Positions 1 through 9,070 of a stretch of 51,690 nucleotides of DNA are shown here, one piece after another. Numbering within the stretch: position 1 is the first letter of the stretch; every line of letters begins with the position of its first letter. The stretch is from CAILUF01 sp964505265 (lineage in GTDB: Bacteria; Pseudomonadota; Alphaproteobacteria; Rickettsiales; UBA1997), in contig CAZDGN010000010.1 of the NCBI GenBank assembly GCA_964505265.1, forward strand, positions 1-51,690, written 5' to 3'. The notes under the pieces were generated by a model. It made no database searches, was not told where the DNA came from, and saw only the letters and a program-made list of their open reading frames with translations. The translations under genes and the position numbers were made by a program.

Positions 1-4
1 ATCA

Positions 5-54
5 CCCTCCCCTTGCGGGAGGGTCGAAATTGCAAAGCAATTTCGGGGAGGGGG
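5..54. repeat. GC-rich palindromic element with two alternative hairpins
   Basis: A short GC-rich island in otherwise AT-rich DNA. A nine-base stem (CGAAATTGC at 25-33, GCAATTTCG at 37-45, loop AAA) sits inside outer arms CCCTCCCC (5-12) and GGGGAGGG (45-52). A competing hairpin pairs CCCTCCC (5-11) with GGGAGGG (17-23). It lies about 50 bases beyond the 3' end of addA. The form fits a dispersed palindromic repeat; it could also act as a transcription terminator or mRNA-stabilising hairpin for the addA operon. No second copy was noticed in the window. Confidence 0.7.
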
Positions 55-106
55 TTGGAATTTTTATAGCTTAAAACCAAAACTAGAAATAATTGTAAAC
101 CAAAAT

Positions 107-3100
107 TTAAATATATTTTATTTCGAGGTTTTTAAGCCAAACTATGGCGCTTTTGATTTTGTGATTAGGATAATAATTTTGCAAAATATTTTGGTAATTT
201 TGTATTTGCTCGAAATATTTTTGTTGGTTAGTTTCGTTGATTAATTCATCAGATTTATAGTCGATGATAAGAATTTCATTGGCTCCAAAGCCGATAAGGT
301 CAAGGCGATAATTTTGATTTTGGCTGGAAATTTGATATTCGCTAAAAAACTTTTGATAGTTGTTGCAAAAAATTTCTGTAAATATTTTCGAGTTTAAAAA
401 GTCGTCGCATAATGCAAAAATTTCTTGTAATAATTGATCATCATCGCTGATTTTATTATCAAGAAAATAGCGAATTTGTTGTTTAATCCATGTTTTTGGC
501 ATTTGATAATTTTGGGCAATAATTTCCATTGCCTGATGAATTATTTTGCCTTTATAGACTGAATCATTGACGATATTTTCGTGATTTATATTTTGTTTTT
601 GCTCAATAAAATAGTTAGAATCCGACAACTTTAAATTAAAATCAATAATATTATTATTTCTTGGTGTAAAATAAGAATCGTCAATAATTTCTACTGACTT
701 ATAATTAAATTCATCATCTTTGGAGTTATTAATTATATGATACCAGCATTTTTCATCAAAATCTTTGGCACAACCGCCAATATAAATCTCGTCTTGAGCT
801 CTGGTTAAGGCGACATAAAGCAATCTAAGATGTTCTTCATAATTTTTATGTTTAAAATCGTCAATTAAATTTTTTAGATTTGGATTTAAGTTACTATCTT
901 TATTAATCCATAACGGAAAATTTTGGTTCCATAAAATTTCTACCTTATTGTCATTTTGTTGATAATAATTGTAAATGGCATCGGGAATAATAACAATCGG
1001 CGATTGCAAGCCTTTAGAAGAGTGAACGGTGGTGATTTTTATGGCATTTGCATTGGCTAAATCAAGGCTAATTTCTGGGTCGATTTGTTCACAAAATTCC
1101 AAGAAATTTTGTAAATTATGATTGTTGTTGTTGGTAAAATCTTGGCAAATAAATAAAAAATTATTGATGATTTCTTCGCTTTGATTGCCAAATCTGGCAA
1201 AAATATTTTCTTGATGAGTTTCATCATTTAGAATTTGAAAATAGAAATCGTAACAATTATTTTGCTTGGCAAGATCTAGAATTTTTTGAAGATTATTTTG
1301 ATATTTTGAGCCTTCAAAGCTTTCATATAAAGAAATATTTTGTGAATTTTTAATTTGGCAAAATTCAAATAATTCTTTTTCTTTTAAATTAAAAAATGGC
1401 GATTTGGCGAGGCAGGCAAGGTTGTAGCAATCTCTAGGTAGCAAGGCGAATCTGGCTAAAGCCAAAAAATCTTGAATCAAAAGATTTTCGCTAAATTTTA
1501 TTTTGCCAACGCTTAAAAACGGGATTTGTAATTTGTTAAAATAATTGCCGAGTTTTTCCATTAAATTATCATTTCTTTTACGCACTAAAATCATGATATC
1601 GCCATATTGAACGGGCAGGTTTTTATCGGAAATTAATCTTTTATTTTCAACCCATTGATGAATTTTGTAAGCAATGAATTTAGCAAGAATATCTTCGTGA
1701 TTCTCATTCAATTCTGGCTGAAAACTTAGGTTCCAACTCAGAGGAATATCATTTGAGGAAGGTTTTTGGTTGATTGACAAAAATTCTTTGACTTTGTCAT
1801 TTTGCCAGATTTCTACATAACCTCTGGTTTGGCGAAATGAAATATGATTGCTATAAGTTTGAACCTTGGTAATTGCTTCTTTGCGGGCATTATCGGCAAA
1901 AATTAAATCGACTAATTTCAAAATTGCTTTGCCCGAACGAAAGGAAAAATTTAGGTCAATATCTTGTAAAATATTGTCGGATTTATTTTTTAAATATTGA
2001 TGAAATTCTTTAGTTTGCATAATATTTGCACCTTGAAAGCCCATAATTGACTGCTTTTCATCGCCCACAATGAAAATACTTCGGGGTTGTTGCGAGCTAG
2101 AAATCCCAGAAAAAAAATCATCTGTTATCGCTTTTATAATCGACCATTGTGTGGGGTTGGTGTCTTGTGCTTCATCAACCAAAAGATGGTTGAAGCTATA
2201 ATCTAATTTATATTTAATCCAATCTTGATGCTCAGAATTTTGAAGCATAATATTGGTGCGATGAATCAGATCATTATAGTCTAAATAACCATTGGCGAAT
2301 TTAATTTGTTGATAATAACTCAAGATTTTGTCGACAATAATCAAGAGCTCGGAGCTTGAAATTAAGGTGCTTAAGCCATAATAATTTTTTGAGAATTCCA
2401 AAATTACCTTGTTAAAAAAATCAATTTTTTCTTGATTATGTGCAGTAAAATCCTTGGTAAATTTACGATAAGTTTCTTCTTGTGTAAAAAAAGCTAAATA
2501 GAGAAATTGAAAATTTTCAATATTGATTTGGTTTAAAAATTTTTGAATTTTTAAACCAGAATCACAATCTTTTTTAGAGCTTGATAGAGCCTCGTTAGCA
2601 AATTCATGTAATTTTTCTAAATCAATTTTGTTCAAAAAATTATCAAAATAATGTTGAATTATTTGTGAAAAATCTGAGTTAAAATTTTCAAATCCATAGC
2701 TTTTAAAAAGTTCAAAAATGGCATTTTCAATTGTAAAAAATTGATTTTTTAAGGCATAAATCTTTGGCGAATGTTCCAGAAGTTTCGATATTAACTTATC
2801 GAATGTTTGTTCGGAAATCTTGGCATTAATTTTAGCAATTAATGCAGATAAATCTTGATTTGATAGGCTATCGGATAAAATTTTATTTTGGCAATTTTTT
2901 AATAAAATTTTAGATTTATTTTCGTCGATTAAATCAAAATTAATTGGAATTTTTGCCTCAAATGGAAAGTTTTTTAAAATTGATTGACAAAAGCTGTGAA
3001 TGGTTTGAATTTTAATCTTATATTCATTATCAAGATAGTTTTGTAATAAATTTTTGGCTTTGCTTATTTGAAAATTATGTGGAGTTTTTTGTAATAATTT

Positions 3101-3358
3101 TTCGAGTTTTTGTTGTAAAATTTCTGGTTCACAAATTGCCCATTCTTGCAATTCTCGATTTAGCCTTTTTTGCATTTCTACCGAGGCTACTTTTGTATAG
3201 GTTAAACATAAGATTGAACTTGGGTTAACATCGTTTAAAAGTAATCGCAAAATTCTATCGGTTAAAACCTTCGTTTTACCTGAGCCAGCAGAAGCCATCA
3301 CCCAAACTGATTGCTCAGGGTCGGAAGCCTTAATTTGGTTGGAAATTCCATCTAACAT
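107..3358 (-). CDS. addA: AddA-type UvrD-family helicase/nuclease (double-strand break repair)
   Basis: The 1,083-residue product is a superfamily 1A helicase with the AddA layout. Walker A is ASAGSGKT at residues 22-29, and motif Ia (LTYTKVA) follows. Then come Walker B (LLVDEAQDTNPTQW), motif III (VGDEKQSIMGFQGA), motif V (TVHSSKGLQSP) and motif VI (LYVALTRAQDEIY). The C-terminus carries the RecB-family nuclease core IDYKSDE. AddA works with AddB to unwind and resect broken ends for RecA loading; it is cytoplasmic. It is last of a minus-strand run (glycosyltransferase, fabF, mltG, addA), 18 bases after mltG. In many alphaproteobacteria addB lies directly upstream, but here mltG does, so addB must be elsewhere. 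Length is close to family size. Confidence 0.92.
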   Translation of the reverse strand: MLDGISNQIKASDPEQSVWVMASAGSGKTKVLTDRILRLLLNDVNPSSILCLTYTKVASVEMQKRLNRELQEWAICEPEILQQKLEKLLQKTPHNFQISKAKNLLQNYLDNEYKIKIQTIHSFCQSILKNFPFEAKIPINFDLIDENKSKILLKNCQNKILSDSLSNQDLSALIAKINAKISEQTFDKLISKLLEHSPKIYALKNQFFTIENAIFELFKSYGFENFNSDFSQIIQHYFDNFLNKIDLEKLHEFANEALSSSKKDCDSGLKIQKFLNQINIENFQFLYLAFFTQEETYRKFTKDFTAHNQEKIDFFNKVILEFSKNYYGLSTLISSSELLIIVDKILSYYQQIKFANGYLDYNDLIHRTNIMLQNSEHQDWIKYKLDYSFNHLLVDEAQDTNPTQWSIIKAITDDFFSGISSSQQPRSIFIVGDEKQSIMGFQGANIMQTKEFHQYLKNKSDNILQDIDLNFSFRSGKAILKLVDLIFADNARKEAITKVQTYSNHISFRQTRGYVEIWQNDKVKEFLSINQKPSSNDIPLSWNLSFQPELNENHEDILAKFIAYKIHQWVENKRLISDKNLPVQYGDIMILVRKRNDNLMEKLGNYFNKLQIPFLSVGKIKFSENLLIQDFLALARFALLPRDCYNLACLAKSPFFNLKEKELFEFCQIKNSQNISLYESFEGSKYQNNLQKILDLAKQNNCYDFYFQILNDETHQENIFARFGNQSEEIINNFLFICQDFTNNNNHNLQNFLEFCEQIDPEISLDLANANAIKITTVHSSKGLQSPIVIIPDAIYNYYQQNDNKVEILWNQNFPLWINKDSNLNPNLKNLIDDFKHKNYEEHLRLLYVALTRAQDEIYIGGCAKDFDEKCWYHIINNSKDDEFNYKSVEIIDDSYFTPRNNNIIDFNLKLSDSNYFIEQKQNINHENIVNDSVYKGKIIHQAMEIIAQNYQMPKTWIKQQIRYFLDNKISDDDQLLQEIFALCDDFLNSKIFTEIFCNNYQKFFSEYQISSQNQNYRLDLIGFGANEILIIDYKSDELINETNQQKYFEQIQNYQNILQNYYPNHKIKSAIVWLKNLEIKYI

Positions 3359-3376
3359 TATTGGTAATTTATAGAA

Positions 3377-4435
3377 TTACTGGGCTGAGGCTGGTTGCGC
3401 GTTAGCACTATTATTAGTTTCACCTGTTTGCTCTGGTTTTGCCAATTGTTGAGCTTTTTCGTTAATATAGCGACGATATCTTGCGACATTTATGTTGTGC
3501 TCTTGAAGAGTTGAAGCGAAGATATGATCGCCCCTTCCACTTGCAACAAAGTAAATATAGTCGCTTGAAGGCGGATTCAGAACCGCTTTGATTGAGGCAA
3601 GTCCCGGATTGCAAATTGGTTCTGGAGGTAGACCATAAATGTGGTAGGTATTAAATTGAGAGTTGTTTTGAATGTCGCTAACTCGAATTTGACGCTCTAA
3701 TTTTTTGTCGCCAAGGGTGAATGAATAAATAATGGTTGGGTCGGACTGTAATTTAATTCCTTTGCGTAAGCGATTAGTGAAAACCGAGGCAACTAATCCG
3801 CGTTCAGATTCAAGACTGGTTTCTTTTTCAACGATTGAAGCTAATATAATAGCCTCTTCTTTGGTTTTAACTGGAATGGACTTGTCGCGGCTTTCCCAGA
3901 GTTCGTCAACTGTCTTTTGCATAGCATCTTGCATTCTTTTGACCATTCCTTGCTTGGTGTCATTATATGAATAGAAATAAGTTTCTGGTAATAGCGAGCC
4001 TTCACGAATTTTTTCAGGTGGGTTGCCAATTAATCCAGAGGATTTAGCGATAATATTCAGGGCTGTATGAGATGATAAACCTTCGGCGATAGTTACTTTT
4101 CTAAAGAAAACATTGCCACGAATCATTTTGTGAAGAATTTTGTAATAAGAGATGTTTTTTTCAAAAAAATATTCGCCATATCTAACCTTAGGGTCAATAC
4201 CTTTGATTAATTGGCCGATATATAAAAAGGCTGATGGGCTTTTGATGATTTTTTCTTGATGAAGCTTTTCAACAACTTCGCGAAGAGTAAGACCGCTTTC
4301 AATGATAAATCTTTTATCTTCGCGGTGGTAAGAATTTGGTGCATTGAAATATGCAACAATTACAAATGCTAAAAAAACATACAAAAAGGTAACAACTGAA
4401 AATGTGGAGCAAGCTATTAATATTTTATGTTTCAT
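3377..4435 (-). CDS. mltG: Endolytic murein transglycosylase MltG
   Basis: A YceG/MltG-family protein of 352 residues. An N-terminal membrane anchor at about residues 5-30 places the rest in the periplasm. The catalytic signature IVEKETSLESERG begins at residue 201, with the expected Glu at 203, followed by the conserved NRL and QSDPT segments. The conserved C-terminal block includes LPPEPICNPG and SDYIYFVASGRG. MltG cleaves nascent glycan strands and helps set their length. Its start codon overlaps the end of fabF by 11 bases, implying translational coupling. Pairing with fatty-acid synthesis genes is common for this gene. The last 20 or so residues are low-complexity and Ala/Gln/Asn-rich. 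Confidence 0.93.
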   Translation of the reverse strand: MKHKILIACSTFSVVTFLYVFLAFVIVAYFNAPNSYHREDKRFIIESGLTLREVVEKLHQEKIIKSPSAFLYIGQLIKGIDPKVRYGEYFFEKNISYYKILHKMIRGNVFFRKVTIAEGLSSHTALNIIAKSSGLIGNPPEKIREGSLLPETYFYSYNDTKQGMVKRMQDAMQKTVDELWESRDKSIPVKTKEEAIILASIVEKETSLESERGLVASVFTNRLRKGIKLQSDPTIIYSFTLGDKKLERQIRVSDIQNNSQFNTYHIYGLPPEPICNPGLASIKAVLNPPSSDYIYFVASGRGDHIFASTLQEHNINVARYRRYINEKAQQLAKPEQTGETNNSANAQPASAQ

Positions 4436-5702
4436 GGTGATATTTTTTAAGAATCAAGCAAGCATTTGTTCCGCCAAAACCGAAAGAGTTAGACATAGCA
4501 TAGTCAATATTTCTCTTTTTGGAATAATTGGCTACTAAATCAATGTCGCAACCTTCAGATGGATTTTCAAGATTAAGAGTTGGTGGGGCAATATTATCGC
4601 GCAGTGCCTGAACACAAAAAATTGCTTCAACAGCTCCAGCGGCTCCAAGCAAATGACCAATTGCTGACTTGGTTGAAGACATTGATAATTTGTAGGCATG
4701 ATCACCAAAAACTTTTTTGACGGCTCCAACTTCAATTTCATCGCCAAGTGGAGTAGAAGTGCCGTGGGCATTAATATAATCGATTTTATCGGGAGTAATT
4801 TTAGCATGATTAAGGGCTAGTTTCATAGCATAGGTAGAACCTCTTCCAGTAGATTCTGGTGCGGTCATGTGATAGGCATCACCCGATAAGCCATAACCTA
4901 CAATCTCAGCATAAATTTTCGCTCCTCTTTTTTTGGCATGCTCCAATTCTTCAAGGACAATAACACCTGCACCTTCTCCCATAACGAAGCCATCACGATC
5001 TTTATCGAATGGTCTAGAGCCTTTGGTTGGTTGTTCGTTAAAATTTGTTGATAAAGCACGAAGGGCAGCAAATCCGCCAATTCCAGACTCACAAATCGCT
5101 GATTCGGCTCCACCTGCAACCATAACATCAACATCGCCAAATTGAATCATTCGAGCTGAATCACCAATAGCATGGGCACCAGAAGCACAGGCGGTGACCA
5201 CTGCATGATTTGGACCCATAAAGCTATGACGAATAGAAATTTGTCCAGAAGCGAGATTTATAAGGCTTTGCGGTATAAAGAATGGGGTAATTTTTTTGAT
5301 ACCTTTTTCTTTCATTTGAATAACGGTTTTTTCGATGGCAGGAAGACCTCCAATGCCAGATCCCATCATAATTCCAGTACGGTATTTTTCTTCATCAGTG
5401 TTGGCAACCCAGCCTGAATCTTTGATCGCTTGGTCGGCGGCTGCAACTGCAAAATGAATAAAACGATCCATTTTACGCTGTTCTTTTGGATCAATGTAAG
5501 AATCTGGATTGAATTGATCTGGTTCGTTGCCATATTTGACTTCACCAGCGATTTTGCATGGCGATTCAGCTGGGTCAAAAATTGTGATATTGGCTAGCCC
5601 AGATTGATTATTTATTATTTTATTCCAACTAGATTCGGCATTTGATGATAATGGGGTTACGGCACCAATACCGGTAATAACAACTCTTCTAATAGCAGAC
5701 AT
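4425..5702 (-). CDS. fabF: Beta-ketoacyl-ACP synthase II
   Basis: A 425-residue condensing enzyme of fatty-acid elongation, using malonyl-ACP and acyl-ACP in the cytoplasm. The catalytic triad is present: Cys172 in TACASGAHAIG, His313 in NAHGTSTPLGD and His350 in KSAIGHLLGAAG, with the conserved Lys345. The C-terminal NSFGFGGTNA loop is intact. Length is normal for FabF. No acpP gene precedes it; a glycosyltransferase gene lies 68 bases upstream on the same strand across a very AT-rich spacer. It overlaps mltG by 11 bases. Confidence 0.95.
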   Translation of the reverse strand: MSAIRRVVITGIGAVTPLSSNAESSWNKIINNQSGLANITIFDPAESPCKIAGEVKYGNEPDQFNPDSYIDPKEQRKMDRFIHFAVAAADQAIKDSGWVANTDEEKYRTGIMMGSGIGGLPAIEKTVIQMKEKGIKKITPFFIPQSLINLASGQISIRHSFMGPNHAVVTACASGAHAIGDSARMIQFGDVDVMVAGGAESAICESGIGGFAALRALSTNFNEQPTKGSRPFDKDRDGFVMGEGAGVIVLEELEHAKKRGAKIYAEIVGYGLSGDAYHMTAPESTGRGSTYAMKLALNHAKITPDKIDYINAHGTSTPLGDEIEVGAVKKVFGDHAYKLSMSSTKSAIGHLLGAAGAVEAIFCVQALRDNIAPPTLNLENPSEGCDIDLVANYSKKRNIDYAMSNSFGFGGTNACLILKKYHHET

Positions 5703-5770
5703 TTTAATAAAAAAAAATAGGTTAATTTTGTTAAATTTAGTATTTCATAAACTAAAAATTTTTTTTCATT

Positions 5771-6547
5771 TTAATTCCTAAAATTTATTTTAAAAGAATT
5801 AGTTTTTAATTTAAAAAATAGGATGATTAATCTAATTAAATTTTTGCCAAGCCTTAATTTGCTTGCTCCGATTTTTTCACCATATTCGTAATTAATAGGG
5901 TATTCAGCAAAATTATTTATAATATTAAATTGTTTTAATTTGATTAAAATTTCAATCAGACAGGTAAAATCTTTTTCTGCAATAAAATTTATATTTAGTT
6001 TTTCATAAATTTTTTTTAAGCAAGAATTTTTATAAATTCTGTAACCGCTAGTGTAGTCTTGTATTTTGCAAGAATTGGAGCGGATTGGAAAGAAAAATTG
6101 TAGAAATAAAGAAATGCTTTTGCTAATTAAAATTCGATATTTTGGAAAATGACTAATAGAGCTTGAATTGACAAATCTTGAAGCCACCATAAATTCTAAA
6201 TTTCTTTCTTCAAAAATCTTAATCATATCTTTAAGCTGTTGTGGATTATGGGTGCAATCAGCATCAAAGGAGATAATTAAATCATCATCTAAAGCATTAA
6301 AAATAACATGTAAAAAGGCTTTTTTATAAGCCAGACCAAGGCCTCTTTGATTTTCGATAGGTAAAATTGTAATTGGACAATTGATTTTAAATTTATTTAT
6401 AACTTCAACCGAGTTGTCGGTGGAACAATCCAAGCAAAAAATTATTTCAAACTTTCGTTGCATTAATTCAAACTCTTGAATTATACTTGGTATTAATTTT
6501 TGTAAATTTTGTGCTTCATTAAAAGCACATAAAATTATTTTTATCAC
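5771..6547 (-). CDS. Family 2 glycosyltransferase, polyprenyl-phosphate sugar synthase-like
   Basis: A 258-residue GT-A fold transferase resembling dolichol/polyprenol-phosphate mannosyl- or glucosyltransferases. It has the N-terminal nucleotide-binding strand IKIILCAFNEAQN, the CLDCSTDNS segment, the metal-binding DXD as FDAD (Asp95 and Asp97), and the later TSGYRIYK segment typical of this branch. No multi-spanning membrane tail is present, only a short hydrophobic stretch (LIRLIILFF) near the end, so it resembles the single-domain synthases. The donor sugar cannot be read from sequence. It is divergent from sdhA across 48 bases, so the two probably share a promoter region. Confidence 0.8.
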   Translation of the reverse strand: MIKIILCAFNEAQNLQKLIPSIIQEFELMQRKFEIIFCLDCSTDNSVEVINKFKINCPITILPIENQRGLGLAYKKAFLHVIFNALDDDLIISFDADCTHNPQQLKDMIKIFEERNLEFMVASRFVNSSSISHFPKYRILISKSISLFLQFFFPIRSNSCKIQDYTSGYRIYKNSCLKKIYEKLNINFIAEKDFTCLIEILIKLKQFNIINNFAEYPINYEYGEKIGASKLRLGKNLIRLIILFFKLKTNSFKINFRN

Positions 6548-6595
6548 TTTATAAATTTATTTTAGGTTTAAAAAAAACATATACCATATTTTTAA

Positions 6596-8332
6596 ATGAT
6601 TTTAGATATAAGTTGCAAGTATTTTGATATAATTATTGTGGGAGCGGGTGGTGCAGGTTTGATGTCGGCCCTTAGTGCAAGTGAAGGCAACAATAATATT
6701 GCGGTAATTAGTAAGGTTTTGCCAAATAATAGCCATACAGTTTCTGCTAAAGGTGGAATTAATGCAAGCTTGGGCAATGTTTCTAAAGATGATTGGCGAT
6801 GGCATGCCTTTGATACTATGCAAGGTTCAGCTGGAATTGCCGACGAAGAAGCGGTAGAAATTTTATGTAAAAATGCCAATGATGCCATAATATTTTTGGA
6901 AAAAATCGGTGTAGTTTTTTCCAGAGATGAAAATCATAAAATTGCACAAAGAGCCTATGGCGGGCAAAGAACCGATAATGGCAAGGGCGGGCTTGCTTAT
7001 CGTGCTTGCTATTCCAAAGATAATACTGGGCAAACCATTTTGCATAGTCTTTATCAGCAAGCTTTAAAAAATAATGTAAAATTTTTTAACGATTACTTTG
7101 TGATAGATTTGATTATGCAAAATAATATATGTATCGGATGTTTGGCATTAGATTTAAATAATGGTGAAATGGTAAATTTTCTTTCCAAAGTAACGATTTT
7201 GGCAACAGGTGGTTTCAGTCAGATTTATCAAAACACTACCTCTTCAACTATTTGTACAGGTGATGGCACCGCTCTAGCCTTAAGGGCAGGGCTTGAATTG
7301 CAAGATATGGAATTTGTGCAATTTCATCCAACAGGAATTTATGGTTCGGGTTTTTTAATTACTGAAGCCAGTCGAGGAGAGGGTGGGTATTTACTTAATA
7401 AGTACCATAAAAGATTTATGCAAGATTATGACCCGCAAATGATGGAATTATCTTGTAGAGATTTAATTTCGCAAGCAATGGCGACCGAAATTGCCAAAGG
7501 CAATGGTGCTGGCGAAAATGGTGATTATTTATATCTAGACTTAAGGCATTTAAGTGCTTCAACCATGAAAAAAAAATTGCCATCGGTGCTAGAATTGGTT
7601 AATAAATTTTTAAAATTAGATGCTCGTCAAGATTTAATCCCAATTGCTCCAAGTGCTCATTATACTATGGGAGGAGTTCCAGCTGGTGTAGATTGTGTGG
7701 TGAGTCAGGGTTTGATGGCGGTTGGTGAGGTGGCTTGTCATTCTGTACATGGTGCCAATCGTCTGGGCTGCAATTCGCTACTTGATTTAATTGTTTTTGG
7801 AAAAATTGCGGGAGAAAATGCGGTTTTACAGGCAAAGCAACTAAAATTAAATAATAATATTCAATTAAATAACTCAAAAGAATTGCAAGAATTTAACAAT
7901 ATTTTTGCTAAAGATGTGAATCATAAAAATAGTTTTTCAATTGCAGAAATTAAGAAAAATTTACAAAAAAATAACGAAAAAACTCTTGGAGTATTTCGCA
8001 ATCACGATCTAATTTTGGAAGGGATAAATTATAATTTAGAGCTTTATAAAAATTTACAAAACTATAAAATTATCAGTAAAAATTTGATTTGGAATGATGA
8101 ATTAATTGCCTATTTAGAGTTAAAAAATCTGCTTTTAAATGCCTTGGCGGTCGGTTTTAGTGCTATTGCTAGAACCGAAAGTAGGGGCAGTCATTATCGA
8201 AGCGATTATAATTTTGAAGATAATGAAAATTTTTTGGCTCATAGTTTTGTTAGAATTCATCAACAAAATAATGATGAAATAAAAATGGAAATTAAATTTA
8301 AAAAAATTTATAATAACAAATTTACAAATTAA
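6596..8332 (+). CDS. sdhA: Succinate dehydrogenase flavoprotein subunit
   Basis: A 578-residue FAD-dependent succinate dehydrogenase/fumarate reductase subunit. The dinucleotide-binding motif is VGAGGAG at 15-21. His47 in NNSHTVSAKGG is where SdhA carries covalent FAD, which argues against NadB. The substrate-site segments HPTGIYGSG, TEASRGEGGYLLN, SAHYTMGGVP and ANRLGCNSLLDL are intact, and the C-terminal ARTESRGSHYRSDY block is present. In the respiratory complex it oxidises succinate at the inner membrane with SdhB, C and D. None of those partners is adjacent: the next gene is suhB-like, 11 bases on. The gene is thus isolated from its complex; it could be the only copy or a paralogue. Confidence 0.85.
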   Translation: MILDISCKYFDIIIVGAGGAGLMSALSASEGNNNIAVISKVLPNNSHTVSAKGGINASLGNVSKDDWRWHAFDTMQGSAGIADEEAVEILCKNANDAIIFLEKIGVVFSRDENHKIAQRAYGGQRTDNGKGGLAYRACYSKDNTGQTILHSLYQQALKNNVKFFNDYFVIDLIMQNNICIGCLALDLNNGEMVNFLSKVTILATGGFSQIYQNTTSSTICTGDGTALALRAGLELQDMEFVQFHPTGIYGSGFLITEASRGEGGYLLNKYHKRFMQDYDPQMMELSCRDLISQAMATEIAKGNGAGENGDYLYLDLRHLSASTMKKKLPSVLELVNKFLKLDARQDLIPIAPSAHYTMGGVPAGVDCVVSQGLMAVGEVACHSVHGANRLGCNSLLDLIVFGKIAGENAVLQAKQLKLNNNIQLNNSKELQEFNNIFAKDVNHKNSFSIAEIKKNLQKNNEKTLGVFRNHDLILEGINYNLELYKNLQNYKIISKNLIWNDELIAYLELKNLLLNALAVGFSAIARTESRGSHYRSDYNFEDNENFLAHSFVRIHQQNNDEIKMEIKFKKIYNNKFTN

Positions 8333-8343
8333 ATTAAAAACTT

Positions 8344-9069
8344 ATGCGATTTTCTGCCAATTTAAACATTATAATTAAAGCCATAGAAAAGGCTTCAATT
8401 CACATCTCAAGAGATTTTGTGGAGTTAGAAAATTTACAATCAAATCCTGCAAGCTGTGCTAAATTTGCAATTTCTTCTTATAACCGAGTTAAACAAATTT
8501 TAATTGATGATTTTGCTAAATTTCGTCATGATTTTAATATTTTTTTTAGCGATTCTGCCGAGGTAATCAATCAAAAAGATGCCGAATATAGCTTACTTAT
8601 ACATGCAATTGATGGCATTGAAAACTTCCACCGCTCATCACCAGATTTCACGGTAAGTGTTGCCTTAATTCATAAGAATTTGCAAGGTCAAAGCGAAACT
8701 ATTTCATTGGCAATTTCTAAGGTTATTGGTGGCGAGCTATATTATTCTGAAAAAGGCTATGGAGCCTTTGTTAATAACCGCAGAATTCGCGTTTCAAAAC
8801 GCCCAAAAAATCAAAAGTCGCAGATTATTACTGCAAGCGATAATTTAGGATTGTTGCAAGAATATTATCAAGGTGTTGAAGGTAATTTAATGTTTAGAAA
8901 TATTGGTTGCAAAACCTTGGATATAGCTTATTTTGCAAGTGCTAGAGTTGATCAAATTATTTATCAAAAACTTGGAAATGATTTATATCATCCATTTTTT
9001 TTAATTGCTAAAGAAGCGGGTGGAAGAGTGAATATTGATAACAATAAATTTATTTTAAATAATTTCTAA
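8344..9069 (+). CDS. SuhB-like inositol monophosphatase-family protein with degenerate metal site
   Basis: The 241-residue product aligns along its length with alphaproteobacterial SuhB. It shares the N-terminus (SANLNIIIKAIEKAS, RDFVELENLQ), the GELYYSEKGYGAFVNNRRIRVS core and the KEAGG end. The catalytic motifs are altered. The family DPLDGTTNF reads HAIDGIENF (from His87), losing the first metal-ligand Asp but keeping Asp90. The C-terminal WDxAAG reads YHPFFL, losing another Asp. The Glu-Glu metal motif is replaced around FSDSAEV. Phosphatase activity is therefore doubtful; a structural role, such as SuhB's known part in transcription antitermination complexes, is possible. It sits 11 bases after sdhA and 1 base before the next gene. 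Confidence 0.75.
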   Translation: MRFSANLNIIIKAIEKASIHISRDFVELENLQSNPASCAKFAISSYNRVKQILIDDFAKFRHDFNIFFSDSAEVINQKDAEYSLLIHAIDGIENFHRSSPDFTVSVALIHKNLQGQSETISLAISKVIGGELYYSEKGYGAFVNNRRIRVSKRPKNQKSQIITASDNLGLLQEYYQGVEGNLMFRNIGCKTLDIAYFASARVDQIIYQKLGNDLYHPFFLIAKEAGGRVNIDNNKFILNNF

Positions 9070-9070
9070 A

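Noticed and set aside
3732..5578. Short frames opposite or within mltG and fabF
   Set aside because: They overlap strongly supported genes, have no family resemblance and mirror the main frame.
6596..8332. L-aspartate oxidase NadB instead of SdhA
   Set aside because: The His in NNSHTVSAKGG for covalent FAD, the HPTGIYGSG/TEASRGEGG text and the C-terminal RTESRGSHYRSDY block fit SdhA better.
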